Shown here in pieces: positions 26,075 through 34,690 of a stretch of DNA of 64,000 nucleotides. A program made the translations under genes and the position numbers. Each line of letters starts with the position of its first letter. The first letter of the stretch is position 1. Below the pieces are notes generated by a model. The model was not told where the DNA came from, ran no database searches, and saw nothing but the letters and a program-made list of their open reading frames with translations. Source of the stretch: Streptomyces longisporoflavus (GTDB taxonomy: Bacteria; Actinomycetota; Actinomycetes; Streptomycetales; Streptomycetaceae); contig NZ_BMTR01000014.1 in the NCBI RefSeq assembly GCF_014649775.1, positions 62,001 to 126,000 of the forward strand. The letters run 5' to 3'.

Positions 26075-27502
26075 ATGCCGCGCCAGCACCCGGGCCCCGG
26101 CCCCGAGCAGCCCGCCAAACGCACCCTCTCGGTGAACCCCTTCTACGGAGAGGCCAACCCGGTCAGCGGCATGTCCGAGGCGCCGCCCAAGCACCGCCTG
26201 CCGGACAACCCGCTGCCGCCCACCACCGCGTACCAGCTGGTGCACGACGAACTGATGCTGGACGGCAACTCACGCCTCAACCTCGCGACCTTCGTCACGA
26301 CGTGGATGGAACCGCAGGCCGGCGTCCTGATGGGCGAGTGCCGGGACAAGAACATGATCGACAAGGACGAGTACCCGCACACCGCCGAGCTCGAGCGGCG
26401 CTGCGTGGCCATGCTCGCCGATCTGTGGCACGCGCCGGACCCCTCGCTCGCCGTCGGCTGTTCGACGACCGGGTCGAGCGAGGCGTGCATGCTCGCCGGG
26501 ATGGCGCTCAAACGCCGCTGGGCCACGGCCAAGCGGAACGTCGAGCGCTATCCGTCCCCCACCGCGCGCCCCAACCTCGTCATGGGCGTCAACGTCCAGG
26601 TCTGCTGGGAGAAGTTCTGCAACTTCTGGGAGGTCGACGCGCGCCAGGTCCCGATGGAGGGCGACCGGTTCCACCTCGACCCGGCGGCGGCGGCCGAGCT
26701 CTGCGACGAGAACACGATCGGCGTCGTGGCCGTGCTCGGCTCCACCTTCGACGGGTCGTACGAGCCGGTGGCCGAGCTCTGCGCCGCCCTCGACGACCTC
26801 CAGGAGCGCACCGGGCTCGACATCCCCGTGCACGTCGACGGCGCGTCAGGGGCGATGGTTGCGCCCTTCCTCGACGAGGACCTGGAGTGGGACTTCCGGC
26901 TGCCGAGGGTGGCCTCGATCAACACGTCGGGCCACAAGTACGGCCTGGTCTATCCGGGCGTCGGCTGGGCCCTGTGGCGTGACGCGGAGGCGCTGCCGGA
27001 GGAGCTGGTCTTCCGGGTGAACTACCTCGGCGGCGACATGCCGACGTTCGCGCTGAACTTCTCCCGGCCCGGCGCGCAGATCGTCGCGCAGTACTACACG
27101 TTCCTGCGCCTGGGCCGCGAGGGCTACCGCGCCGTCCAGCAGGCGGCGCGGACCGTCGCCACCGGCCTCGCGGAACGCATCGAGGCGCTCGGCGACTTCC
27201 GGCTGATCACCCGCGGGGACGAGCTGCCGGTGTTCGCCTTCACGACGGGGGACGACGTGAAGGCGTACGACGTCTTCGACGTGTCCCGGCGCCTTCGCGA
27301 GCGCGGCTGGCTGGTGCCCGCGTACACCTTCCCGGCCCACCGCGAGGATCTGGCGGTGCTCCGCGTGGTCTGCCGCAACGGCTTCACGGCCGACCTCGCG
27401 GAGCTCTTCCTCGCGGACCTGAGCAGCCTGGTGCCCGAACTGCGCCACCAGCCGCATCCGTTGACGCGGGACAAGGACGCGGCCACGGGGTTCCACCACT
27501 AG
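26075..27502 (+). CDS. Glutamate decarboxylase
   Basis: A 475-aa PLP enzyme of the group II decarboxylase (GadB) family that makes GABA and CO2 from glutamate and consumes a proton. The PLP lysine is Lys288 in NTSGHKYG, the PLP ring-stacking region is CSTTGSSEACML near 129-140, and the cofactor Asp is in HVDGASG near 255. Family features FVTTWMEP and KNMIDKDEYP near the N-terminus are intact. The start ATG 26075 follows GAGGAG. It diverges from tipA with 160 bp between them; there is no linked antiporter gene. Confidence 0.95.
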   Translation: MPRQHPGPGPEQPAKRTLSVNPFYGEANPVSGMSEAPPKHRLPDNPLPPTTAYQLVHDELMLDGNSRLNLATFVTTWMEPQAGVLMGECRDKNMIDKDEYPHTAELERRCVAMLADLWHAPDPSLAVGCSTTGSSEACMLAGMALKRRWATAKRNVERYPSPTARPNLVMGVNVQVCWEKFCNFWEVDARQVPMEGDRFHLDPAAAAELCDENTIGVVAVLGSTFDGSYEPVAELCAALDDLQERTGLDIPVHVDGASGAMVAPFLDEDLEWDFRLPRVASINTSGHKYGLVYPGVGWALWRDAEALPEELVFRVNYLGGDMPTFALNFSRPGAQIVAQYYTFLRLGREGYRAVQQAARTVATGLAERIEALGDFRLITRGDELPVFAFTTGDDVKAYDVFDVSRRLRERGWLVPAYTFPAHREDLAVLRVVCRNGFTADLAELFLADLSSLVPELRHQPHPLTRDKDAATGFHH

Positions 27503-27526
27503 GCTCCCGGTCCACCCGACGTCATG

Positions 27527-27569
27527 ACTTACTGAGCGCACGGAACATTACTTACTGAGCGCGCCGAAC
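27527..27569. repeat. 23-bp imperfect duplication at the permease 3' end
   Basis: CTTACTGAGCGCACGGAAC (27528-27546) is repeated at 27551-27569 with two mismatches, period 23. The permease stop (27548-27550) lies between the copies, so the last codons of the gene appear to have been duplicated beyond the stop. Confidence 0.75.
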
Positions 27570-28384
27570 CTCCGCACCGCCAGCGGCATGAACACCCCGA
27601 CGAGCACCACGGGCCACACCACGGCGAGCAGCCCCGCGTGCTCGGCGGCCCACGAAGTGCCCACCACTCCGGGGTCGTTGCCGAACAGATCGCGGACCGC
27701 GGTGGCCGTCGCCGACATCGGGTTCCACTCGACGGCGGCGCCGAGCCAGGCCGGCATGTTCTGCGGGACCGTGAAGGCGTTGGAGAGGAAGCCCACCGGC
27801 CAGACCAGGATCTGCACGGCCATGACCAGCTCCGGCTTGCCCGCCACCATCGCCAGGTGAATGCCGATCCACAGCATCGCGAACCGCAGCAGGAGCAGCA
27901 GGCCGACCGCGCCGAGCGCCGCGCCGGACGAGCCGTGCCAGCGCCAGCCGATCGCGAGACCGACGCCGATCATGACGAGCAGCGAGGCGAACGACTGCAG
28001 CATGTCCGCGACCGAACGCCCGACCAGGACCGCCCCGTTGGTCATCGGCATGGACCGGAAGCGGTCGATCACGCCCTTGTTGAGGTCCTGCGTGACCGCC
28101 ACCATCGTGGCGTCCAGACCGAAGGCCATGGTCAGCGCGAACATGCCGGGCACCAGGAACTCGGCGTAGTCGCCCGCGATGCCCTTTCCGCCGCCGATGA
28201 GGTAGTTGAACATCAGCAGCAGCATCACTGGGAAGACCAGGCCGACGAGCACCTGTACGGGCTGCCGGGCCCAGTGGGCCAGTTCCCGCCGCGTCATGGT
28301 CCAGGAGTCGACGGCGGCCCACTTGGCGGGCGTGCCGCCCGAGACCGGCGCCCGGCCCCGCGGCGTGATCGTGGTGGTACTCAC
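27548..28384 (-). CDS. ABC-2 type transporter permease (DrrB-like)
   Basis: A 278-aa ABC-2 membrane protein with six predicted helices and the family segment NKGVIDRFRSMPMTNGAVLVGR near residue 100, typical of DrrB-type drug exporters. It starts at 28384 and overlaps the ATPase stop by 4 bp (ATGA), forming a two-gene exporter. The first ~30 residues are polar and Pro/Gly-rich. Regulation by the upstream PadR protein is likely from operator positions. The exported compound is unknown; daunorubicin-type resistance annotations are by similarity only. Confidence 0.9.
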   Translation of the reverse strand: MSTTTITPRGRAPVSGGTPAKWAAVDSWTMTRRELAHWARQPVQVLVGLVFPVMLLLMFNYLIGGGKGIAGDYAEFLVPGMFALTMAFGLDATMVAVTQDLNKGVIDRFRSMPMTNGAVLVGRSVADMLQSFASLLVMIGVGLAIGWRWHGSSGAALGAVGLLLLLRFAMLWIGIHLAMVAGKPELVMAVQILVWPVGFLSNAFTVPQNMPAWLGAAVEWNPMSATATAVRDLFGNDPGVVGTSWAAEHAGLLAVVWPVVLVGVFMPLAVRRFGALSK

Positions 28385-29334
28385 ACGGCCTCCTTCACGC
28401 GTTCGCCGTCCTCTGCACGGCCCGTCAGACGCAGGAACACCTCGTCCAGGGTCGGCCTGCGCACCGCGATGTCCTCCGCGTCGACCCCGGCGTCCCGCAG
28501 GGCCTGTACGACGCCGGTGAGCGCCTCCATCCGGTCCGCCACCGGCGCGCTGGCCAGACGCCGGTCGACATCGAGGGTGGCCTCGCCCGGCAGCAGACGC
28601 GCGGCGAGATCCAGCTGGGCCGCGTCCCGCACGACCACGTCGATCCGGTCGCCGCCGGTCTTCGACTTGAGCTCGTCCGCCGTGCCGTCCGCGATGACCC
28701 GGCCCCGGTCGATCACCGAGATGCGGTGCGCGAGCTGGTCCGCCTCTTCGAGGTACTGCGTGGTGAGCAGCACCGTCGTACCGCCGTCGACCAGGGAGCG
28801 CACCGCCTCCCAGACCTCCGTGCGGCCCCGCGGGTCGAGGCCCGTGGTCGGCTCGTCCAGGAACAGCACGTCGGGCTCCGTGATGAGCGAGGCCGCGAGG
28901 TCCAGGCGGCGCCGCATGCCGCCGCTGTACTGCTTGACCGCCTTGCGCCCGGTGTCCCCGAGTCCGAAGCGCTCCAGGAGTTCACCGGCCCGCACGCGCG
29001 CGTGGCGGGCGCCCAGGTGGTAGAGCCGCCCGAACATGTCCAGGTTCTGCCGACCGCTCAGCTCCTCGTCCAGGGCGGCGTGCTGCCCCAGGAGGCCGAT
29101 GCGCCTGCGCACCTCGTCCGGCTGCCGCCGCACGTCGTACCCGGCGACCTCCACCCGGCCCTCGTCCGCCCGCAGCAGGGTAGCGAGCACCCGTACCGCC
29201 GTGGTCTTGCCCGCGCCGTTCGGGCCGAGCATGCCGTGCACCGTGCCGCGCCCGACCGTCAGGTCGAGTCCGTCGAGCGCCCACTTCTCCCCGTACCGCT
29301 TCCGTGCGCCTTCGACGACGATCGCGTCCGTCAT
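28381..29334 (-). CDS. ABC transporter ATP-binding protein (DrrA-like)
   Basis: A 317-aa ATPase starting at ATG 29334 (MTDAIVVEGARKRYGEKWAL). Walker A GPNGAGKTT is near residue 38, the signature YSGGMRRRLDLAASL near 138, and Walker B LFLDEPTTGLDPRGR near 160. A C-terminal DUF4162-type region follows (residues about 225-310), as in DrrA. It energises the overlapping permease. The promoter TTGACT-17-TACCTT lies 60-90 bp upstream and is flanked by two PadR-type operators. Confidence 0.92.
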   Translation of the reverse strand: MTDAIVVEGARKRYGEKWALDGLDLTVGRGTVHGMLGPNGAGKTTAVRVLATLLRADEGRVEVAGYDVRRQPDEVRRRIGLLGQHAALDEELSGRQNLDMFGRLYHLGARHARVRAGELLERFGLGDTGRKAVKQYSGGMRRRLDLAASLITEPDVLFLDEPTTGLDPRGRTEVWEAVRSLVDGGTTVLLTTQYLEEADQLAHRISVIDRGRVIADGTADELKSKTGGDRIDVVVRDAAQLDLAARLLPGEATLDVDRRLASAPVADRMEALTGVVQALRDAGVDAEDIAVRRPTLDEVFLRLTGRAEDGERVKEAV

Positions 29335-29362
29335 CCGTCTCCCTCCGAGCCCCTGCCCGCCC

Positions 29363-29380
29363 GTAGTCAAACTTGACTAC
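29363..29380. promoter_or_regulatory. PadR-type operator O1 (drrA leader)
   Basis: A perfect inverted repeat, GTAGTCAA-AC-TTGACTAC, lies about 28 bp before the drrA start codon and just downstream of the predicted transcription start. It shares the TCAA-N2-TTGA core with the sites at 29419 and 30111. Confidence 0.8.
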
Positions 29381-29396
29381 AGATCCGACGCGAAGG

Positions 29397-29435
29397 AAGG
29401 TAACCCCGAACCGGGGATTAGTCAAACTTGATCAG
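29397..29435 (-). promoter_or_regulatory. drrA promoter overlapped by operator O2
   Basis: On the minus strand TTGACT (29420-29425) and TACCTT (29397-29402) are spaced by 17 bp. The -35 hexamer sits inside an imperfect inverted repeat with the core TCAA-AC-TTGA (29419-29434). PadR binding here would block RNA polymerase. Confidence 0.65.
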
Positions 29436-29453
29436 CGGGCCCGCCCGTACCGG

Positions 29454-30095
29454 TCAGCGATCGTCCTCCGCATGCGCCTCCCCGGTCGCGTACGGGTTCT
29501 CCTCGCCCTCGGCGAGGACACCCACGAACGGCTCGCCCTCGCCCGCGAACGTGTACGCACCGCCCTCGATCCGCTTGATCAGACCGCGCGTCCACTCCAC
29601 GCCCCCGTCAGCCGTGTGGACCCAGAGGTTCATGATCTCGCCGATGTGCCCGAGCTGCTCCGGGCCCTCCTCCGGCGTGTAGTACTCCGTCACCGACCTG
29701 CGCCACTCCTCGATGCCCGCCACCCGCTGCTTCAGAAGCTCGACCGCCTCGCCCCGGGGCAGGTCGACGATGAAGCCGAGGGCCGCCGAGAGCATGTCGG
29801 GGCGCTGGTCGTACGAGACCAGGTTGGACCGGAGCAGATTGAGGAACTCCTCGGTGCCGGCCTCGGTGATCTCGTACTCCGTGCGCGGCGGGCCGCCCGC
29901 CGTGGACGGGGCGATCTCGTGCGCGAGCAGCAGGCCCTGCTTGGCCATCTGCTTCAGCGCGTGGTAGATCGAGCCGGGCTTGGCGTTGGACCACTCATGG
30001 GCGCCCCAGTACTCCAGGTCGTTGCGCACCTGATAGCCGTGGGCCCGCCCGTGCTGACGGACGGCGCCGAGGACAAGGAGTCGGATCGCCGACAT
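29454..30095 (-). CDS. PadR-family transcriptional regulator
   Basis: A 213-aa regulator. It has the PadR winged helix (residues about 4-80: RLLVLGAVRQHGRAHGYQVR, then KPGSIYHALKQMAKQGLL and the wing TEYEITEAG) and a C-terminal Vir_act_alpha_C helical domain. ATG 30095 is chosen because GAGGTGG lies 6 nt upstream; a GTG at 30104 is less likely. It precedes the DrrAB-like pair on the same strand and diverges from the VOC gene. Operators at 29363, 29419 and 30111 suggest it represses both and itself, with a transported or bound drug as inducer (inference). Confidence 0.9.
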   Translation of the reverse strand: MSAIRLLVLGAVRQHGRAHGYQVRNDLEYWGAHEWSNAKPGSIYHALKQMAKQGLLLAHEIAPSTAGGPPRTEYEITEAGTEEFLNLLRSNLVSYDQRPDMLSAALGFIVDLPRGEAVELLKQRVAGIEEWRRSVTEYYTPEEGPEQLGHIGEIMNLWVHTADGGVEWTRGLIKRIEGGAYTFAGEGEPFVGVLAEGEENPYATGEAHAEDDR

Positions 30096-30110
30096 CAAAG
30101 CCACCTCTTT

Positions 30111-30128
30111 CTAATCAACTTTGATTAG
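30111..30128. promoter_or_regulatory. PadR-type operator O3 (padR/VOC divergent region)
   Basis: A perfect inverted repeat, CTAATCAA-CT-TTGATTAG, lies 15 bp from the PadR start and 9 bp from the VOC start. TAGAGT at 30126-30131 is a possible -10 for the VOC gene, with only 6 nt to its ATG. That would give a leaderless transcript overlapped by the operator. Confidence 0.8.
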
Positions 30129-30137
30129 AGTAGCGGT

Positions 30138-30731
30138 ATGGCCGAGACAATGATCCCCCTGTTTCCCTGCCACGAGCTCGACGAGACCCTCGCCTTCTAC
30201 GAAGCCATCGGCTTCGAGGTGACCTACCGCCAGAAGGCCCCCAATCCGTACGCCGTGATCCGGCGCGGCGACATGGAGCTGCAGTTCTTCCGGCTCAAGG
30301 GCTACGACCCGCAGTCCTCGTACAGCACCTGTTACGTCGTCTCCGACGACGTGGACGCCCTCCACGGGGCATTCCGGGCCGGGCTCAAGCGGACGCTCGG
30401 CCGGATACCGACCCGTGGCCTGCCCCGGATCGGCGCCGTGAAGGACATGCCCTACGGAGTGCGGCAGTTCCTGATGACGGACCCGGCGGGCAACTGCGTA
30501 CGCGTCGGGCAGCCCATCGCCGATTCCTTCGAGCACGCGCCGGTACCGAAGGAGCGGTACGCGCGCGCCCTGCACCAGGCCACTCTCCTCGGCGAGTCCA
30601 AGCAGGACCACGCCGCCGCCGTCCGCATCATCGACCGCGCTCTTGCCGCCGACGGCACCCCCACCCCCGTACAACTGCGGGAGCTGCACGCCCTGCGGGC
30701 GGAGATGGCCGCGCACCTCGACGGCCGCTAG
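30138..30731 (+). CDS. VOC-superfamily protein (glyoxalase/bleomycin-resistance type)
   Basis: A 197-aa protein. Residues 1-130 form a vicinal-oxygen-chelate domain (IPLFPCHELDETLAFYEAIGF, YAVIRRGDMELQFF, QFLMTDPAGNCVRVGQP), close to bleomycin-binding proteins in which a dimer sequesters the drug. A C-terminal helical extension (about 135-197) looks like a TPR-like pair. The gene is divergent from the PadR regulator across operator O3, so it probably belongs to the same drug-response unit as the DrrAB-like exporter. Its ligand is unknown. Confidence 0.85.
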   Translation: MAETMIPLFPCHELDETLAFYEAIGFEVTYRQKAPNPYAVIRRGDMELQFFRLKGYDPQSSYSTCYVVSDDVDALHGAFRAGLKRTLGRIPTRGLPRIGAVKDMPYGVRQFLMTDPAGNCVRVGQPIADSFEHAPVPKERYARALHQATLLGESKQDHAAAVRIIDRALAADGTPTPVQLRELHALRAEMAAHLDGR

Positions 30732-30754
30732 CCGCCTCCCTTGGCGGCCGGGCT

Positions 30755-31300
30755 CTAGCCCCAGCTCTCGCCGCGCTCCAGAGCCACCAGTTCGAAGGCC
30801 GTCCTGCCGTCGAGGGACTCGCGGATGATGTCGGCGTGGCCCGAGTGGCGGGACATCTCGGTGATCAGGCGCAGCAGCACCCAGCGCATCGAGACGTCCT
30901 CCTTCGGGAACCACGGCTCGTCCGGCAGCGCGAAGGTCGCGTCGAGGGTGGGCAGGGAGCGGATGAACTCCTCCGTACGAGCGGCCACTTGACCCCAGTA
31001 AGCGAGGACCGACTCGACCGTCTCGCCCTCGATCAGACGGAAGCACTCGTCCCAGTTCGCCTCGGTGCGCCGGATCGCGGGGTCGACGCCCTTGGCCCGC
31101 GAGATCCACCCCTCCTCGACCTCCGCGACATGCTTGAGCAGCCCGGAGAGCGACAGTTCGCTGGCGCTCGGCTTGGTGGCCGCCTGCTCGTCGGTCAGGC
31201 CGAGCAGGGCCCGCCGGATGCCGCCGCGCTCGGCGTCGAGGAAGGCGAGCAGGGCGCCGCGCTCGTCGCCGGGGGCCTCTGCGTTGACGTGAACGACCAT
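30755..31300 (-). CDS. DinB-family protein (DUF664)
   Basis: A 181-aa four-helix-bundle protein starting at ATG 31300 (MVVHVNAEAP). Possible metal-binding histidines of the DinB fold are visible as the His in SGLLKHVAEVEEGW and the HSGH in ITEMSRHSGHADIIRESLDG. In actinobacteria related members include mycothiol-dependent enzymes, but the precise reaction is not evident. It is convergent with the VOC gene, with only 23 bp between stops. A hairpin at 31362-31392 lies upstream. Confidence 0.85.
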   Translation of the reverse strand: MVVHVNAEAPGDERGALLAFLDAERGGIRRALLGLTDEQAATKPSASELSLSGLLKHVAEVEEGWISRAKGVDPAIRRTEANWDECFRLIEGETVESVLAYWGQVAARTEEFIRSLPTLDATFALPDEPWFPKEDVSMRWVLLRLITEMSRHSGHADIIRESLDGRTAFELVALERGESWG

Positions 31301-31361
31301 GGTGTCCGCCTCTGGGAGCCTGTGGAACCTGCCGGGCTTTCCGACACCACTGACGTTACGG

Positions 31362-31392
31362 ACCCTTGCGGTCAGGTTCTGTCCGCAAGGGT
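31362..31392. terminator. 10-bp inverted repeat between aldehyde dehydrogenase and DinB genes
   Basis: ACCCTTGCGG (31362-31371) pairs perfectly with 31383-31392 around an 11-nt loop. It lies 43 bp after the dehydrogenase stop and 62 bp before the DinB start, both on the minus strand. It could be a terminator for the first or an operator for the second. Confidence 0.5.
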
Positions 31393-31434
31393 TCCGGGGT
31401 TCACATCTTGTTCGGCAGGGCCCTGACCTGAAGA

Positions 31435-32892
31435 TCAGAAGGGGAACTGGCTGCGGCCGTGCTGCACCGAGATCCACTTCTGCCTGGTGAACGCGTCCAC
31501 CGTCGAATCGCCGTTCAGACGCCCGATGCCCGAGTGCTTCTCGCCGCCGAAGGGCACGATCGGCTCGTCGTGCACGGTGCCGTCGTTCACGTGGAACATG
31601 CCGGTGTCGATCCGCCGGGCGAACCGCACGCCGCGCTCGACATCGGCGGTGTGGACGGCGCCGCTGAGCCCGTACGGGGTGTCGTTGGTGATGCGTACGG
31701 CCTCTTCCTCGCCGTCGAAGGGCACGAGGAGCGCCACGGGGCCGAAGATCTCCTGGCGCAGGGCCGGAGAGTCGGCGGGCAGGTCCGTCAGGACGGTGGG
31801 CGCCACGAGGTTGCCCTTGGTGCGGCCGTGCAGCAGGGCCTTCGCGCCCGCGGCCACCGCCTGGTCGACGATCTTCGTCACCGCGTCGGCCTGCGAGGAG
31901 TTGATCAGGGGGCCGATGTGGGTCGCCGGGTCCGCCGGGTCACCGACGTTCAGGGACGCGACCTTGGCGACGAACTTCTCGGTGAACTCCGCCTGCACCG
32001 ACCGGTCCAGGAGGATGCGGTTGGCGGCCATGCAGACCTGCCCCTGGTGCACGAAGCGGCTGAAGACCGCGGCGTTCACGGCGTAGTCGACGTCCGCGTC
32101 GTCCAGGACGACCAGCGCGCTGTTGCCGCCGAGTTCCAGGATCGACCGCTTGAAGTGCGCGGAGCAGACCGTGGCGACATGGCGCCCCACACGGTCCGAA
32201 CCGGTGAAGGAGATGACGCTCGGCACCGGGTGCTCGATGAACGCGTCGTTGATCTCGGCGATGTCGGTGATCACCACGTTCAGCACACCGGCCGGCAGGC
32301 CCGCGTCCTCGAAGACCTTCGCGAGGATGCCGCCGCCCGTCACCGGCGCGTTCTGATGGGGCTTGAGCACCACCGCGTTGCCGAGGGCGAGCGCGGGGGC
32401 GACCGTCTTGGTGGAGAGGAGCAGCGGGAAGTTGAAGGGGCTGATCACACCGACCACGCCCACCGGCTCGCGGTAGAGGCGGTTCTCCTTGTCGTCGCCC
32501 GGCGACGGCAGGATGCGGCCCTCCGGCAGCAGCGCGACGTTCACCGCCTCGCGCAGGAACTCCTTGGTGAGGTGGATCTCGAAGGCCGCCTTGAGCCGGG
32601 TGCCGCCCAGCTCGGCGACGATGGCCTCGGATATCTCTTCCTCACGGTCCTCGATGATGCGCAGGGCACGCTCGAAGACGGCACGCCGGGCGTAGGGGCT
32701 CGTCCGGCCCCACTCCTTCTGCGCGCGCTCGGCCGCGCGGTAGGCCTGGTCCACCTCGTCGGCCGTCGCCACGGTGATCGACGCCAGCTTCTCCCCGTTG
32801 TACGGATTGAAGTTGATGATGTCCCAGGAGCCGGAACCGGCCTTCCACTCACCGTCGATGTACTGGTGAGCCAGGTCAGTGAAGAAGGACAT
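31435..32892 (-). CDS. NAD(P)-dependent aldehyde dehydrogenase (benzaldehyde/vanillin dehydrogenase-like)
   Basis: A 485-aa dehydrogenase starting at ATG 32892 (MSFFTDLAHQYIDGEWK). The catalytic Cys287 is in HQGQVCMAANR, the general base Glu253 in LELGGNSALVV, and the cofactor segments SPFNFPLLLSTKTVAPALA and FTGSDRVGR are intact. The overall pattern is closest to aromatic aldehyde dehydrogenases (XylC/Vdh type), which oxidise benzaldehyde, vanillin or salicylaldehyde to acids. It stands alone behind the WhiJ-type regulator gene; the specific substrate is a guess. Confidence 0.9.
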   Translation of the reverse strand: MSFFTDLAHQYIDGEWKAGSGSWDIINFNPYNGEKLASITVATADEVDQAYRAAERAQKEWGRTSPYARRAVFERALRIIEDREEEISEAIVAELGGTRLKAAFEIHLTKEFLREAVNVALLPEGRILPSPGDDKENRLYREPVGVVGVISPFNFPLLLSTKTVAPALALGNAVVLKPHQNAPVTGGGILAKVFEDAGLPAGVLNVVITDIAEINDAFIEHPVPSVISFTGSDRVGRHVATVCSAHFKRSILELGGNSALVVLDDADVDYAVNAAVFSRFVHQGQVCMAANRILLDRSVQAEFTEKFVAKVASLNVGDPADPATHIGPLINSSQADAVTKIVDQAVAAGAKALLHGRTKGNLVAPTVLTDLPADSPALRQEIFGPVALLVPFDGEEEAVRITNDTPYGLSGAVHTADVERGVRFARRIDTGMFHVNDGTVHDEPIVPFGGEKHSGIGRLNGDSTVDAFTRQKWISVQHGRSQFPF

Positions 32893-32961
32893 GAGACCCC
32901 TAGCCGCAGACTGTGGTGACAACGGTGCTGACACCTGATTTCGCGTCATCCTACTGACGGG

Positions 32962-33834
32962 TTAGATGAGTTGGAGGAGACCGCGGAGAAGGTCGCGACT
33001 ATCGGCCGGATTCGGGCTGTCGCGCTGGAGCTCGCTGACCACGCGCTCGTACTGGCCGACTTCCTCCGCCTTGTCGAGGTACAGGGCTCCTGTCAGCTGC
33101 TCCACGTACACGACGTCCGAGAGGTCCGATTCCGGGAAGCGCAGCATGGTGAACGCTCCGCTTTCGCCCGAGTGCCCACCGAAACTGAACGGCATGACCT
33201 GGAGGGTGACATTCGGCCGTTCCGAGATGTCGATCAGGTGCTGGAGCTGCCCGCGCATGACTTCCCGGTCTCCGTACGGGCGTCGCAGGGCCGCCTCGTC
33301 CAGTACGCAGTGGAAGCGGGGCGCGCGCTCGGAGATGAGCAGCTTCTGGCGTTCGAGGCGCAACGCGACGCGGCGTTCGATCTCGGCTTTGCCCGCGCCC
33401 TGCATGCCACGGGCGACGACCGCGTGCGCGTAGGCCTCGGTCTGCAACAGGCCGTTGACGAACTGGACTTCGTAGACCCGGATGAGCGAGGCGGCGCCTT
33501 CGAGACCGACGTACGTCTGGAACCAGCCCGGCAGGACATCCGAGTAACTGTGCCACCAGCCCGCGAGGTTGGCTTCTTTGGCGAGCGAGAGCAGCGCGAC
33601 GCGCTCGACCTCGTCGGTGACGCCGTACAGCGTCAACAGGTCCTCGACGTCCCTGGACTTGAAGCTCACCCGTCCCAACTCCATGCGGCTGATCTTCGAT
33701 TCGGAGGCTCGGATCGAGTAGCCGGCCGCTTCACGGGTGATACCGCGCGATTCCCTCAGGCGCCTGAGTTGCGAGCCAAGGAGCATGCGCCGTACGACCG
33801 AGCCGCTCGACTCCCCTGCGGTCACTTCGCTCAA
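32962..33834 (-). CDS. WhiJ-like XRE-family regulator (HTH plus DUF5753)
   Basis: A 290-aa protein with an N-terminal XRE helix-turn-helix (residues about 19-75: LRRLRESRGITREAAGYSI, SKISRMELGRVSFK). A DUF5753 domain follows (about 100-275: PGWFQTYVGLEGAASLIRVYE, NGLLQTEAYA, LDEAALRRPYG, LQVMPF). This is the WhiJ-like architecture that occurs in dozens of paralogues in Streptomyces, usually beside a DUF397 protein and an anti-sigma-type ATPase, as here. WhiJ influences development in S. coelicolor. It diverges from the ATPase gene, with a shared 30-bp element at 33986 in between. Confidence 0.9.
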   Translation of the reverse strand: MSEVTAGESSGSVVRRMLLGSQLRRLRESRGITREAAGYSIRASESKISRMELGRVSFKSRDVEDLLTLYGVTDEVERVALLSLAKEANLAGWWHSYSDVLPGWFQTYVGLEGAASLIRVYEVQFVNGLLQTEAYAHAVVARGMQGAGKAEIERRVALRLERQKLLISERAPRFHCVLDEAALRRPYGDREVMRGQLQHLIDISERPNVTLQVMPFSFGGHSGESGAFTMLRFPESDLSDVVYVEQLTGALYLDKAEEVGQYERVVSELQRDSPNPADSRDLLRGLLQLI

Positions 33835-33985
33835 CCCTCCCCATCACTTGGAAGCCAGCAGTCTGCCATTAAACGCTTCAGGCCGTACTCGTTCGGTTAC
33901 AGAAACGGAAAGCCTTCGATAGTTCTCCACAAGAAGTCGTAGGAAGAAATGGGCAAGAAGTGGCACGGGAACGACCAAGTCCGGC

Positions 33986-34015
33986 GCGTGCACGTGCATC
34001 TGCCCTTGCATCTGC
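33986..34015 (+). promoter_or_regulatory. 30-bp element upstream of the ATPase gene (copy 1)
   Basis: This element begins GCGTGCACGTGCATCTGCCC and is repeated in inverse orientation at 35021-35050 with 28 of 30 bases identical. Both copies point toward the start codon of the adjacent cluster gene, at 98 and 90 nt. A TTGCAT -35-like hexamer lies inside. It is a probable operator for the WhiJ-like regulator (inference). Confidence 0.7.
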
Positions 34016-34113
34016 TGTACGCATTCGGAACCATGGTCCGCGCGACACTGCACTGACGCACCACAGCACCACCGCTCCATCGCTATGTACCGCGAAACCG
34101 GGGAGTGCCTCGC

Positions 34114-34599
34114 ATGGGGACGAATGGATCGACCATGCTCGAGCCGTTACGGCAGGGGCTTCCCCCACTCGACCCCTCGGCCGTCTCCAGCGCCGCGTCC
34201 TGCTCTCTGCCCGCCCGCTACGAAGCGGTGGGCAGCGCACGGCAGTTCACCCGCACGACGCTGGACCAGTGGGATCTGGAAGAACGTTTCGACGACGTCG
34301 CCCTGGTCGTCTCCGAACTGGTCACCAACGCCCTGCGGCACGCGCTGCCGTCGGACACTCCGCGCGAACAGGGGCCGCCGGTGCGGCTGCACTTGATGCG
34401 CTGGACCTCGCGCCTGGTGTGCGCCGTGCGTGACCCCAGCGACGACAGTCCGGTCACGCGCGAGACCGACGACGACTTCTCCGCCGAGTCCGGCCGCGGC
34501 CTGTTCCTGGTGGACTCGTTCAGCGACAGCTGGGGATGGCACCCGCTCGCGGGCGCGCTGCGGGGCAAGGTCGTGTGGGCGCTGTTCCGGCTGGTCTAG
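34114..34599 (+). CDS. HATPase_c-type (anti-sigma/RsbW-like) ATP-binding protein
   Basis: A 161-aa GHKL protein starting at ATG 34114 (GGAG 8 nt upstream). The N-box is VVSELVTNALRHALP near residue 72, a short G1-like segment is VRDPSDD near 117, and the G2 loop is SGRGLFLVDSFSDSWGW near 135. Such single-domain ATPases are kinases of anti-anti-sigma factors or partners of WhiJ/DUF397 systems. It is convergent with the DUF397 gene. The 3' end continues into a 15-bp tandem repeat directly after the stop. Confidence 0.88.
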   Translation: MGTNGSTMLEPLRQGLPPLDPSAVSSAASCSLPARYEAVGSARQFTRTTLDQWDLEERFDDVALVVSELVTNALRHALPSDTPREQGPPVRLHLMRWTSRLVCAVRDPSDDSPVTRETDDDFSAESGRGLFLVDSFSDSWGWHPLAGALRGKVVWALFRLV

Positions 34600-34671
34600 T
34601 TCCGGTCGGGTTCGTTCCGGTCGGGTTCGTTCCGGATGGGTTCGTTCCGGATGGGTTCGTTCCGGCCGGCG
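34585..34671 (+). repeat. 15-bp tandem repeat at the ATPase gene 3' end
   Basis: Units of the form TTCCGGTCGGGTTCG recur at 34600, 34615, 34630 and 34645, with a partial fifth. The last 15 bases of the coding region (34585-34599) resemble the unit over TTCCGG, so the array seems to have grown from the gene end, including the stop position. Confidence 0.85.
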
Positions 34672-34690
34672 TTGCCGCGTGGTCGCGGGG

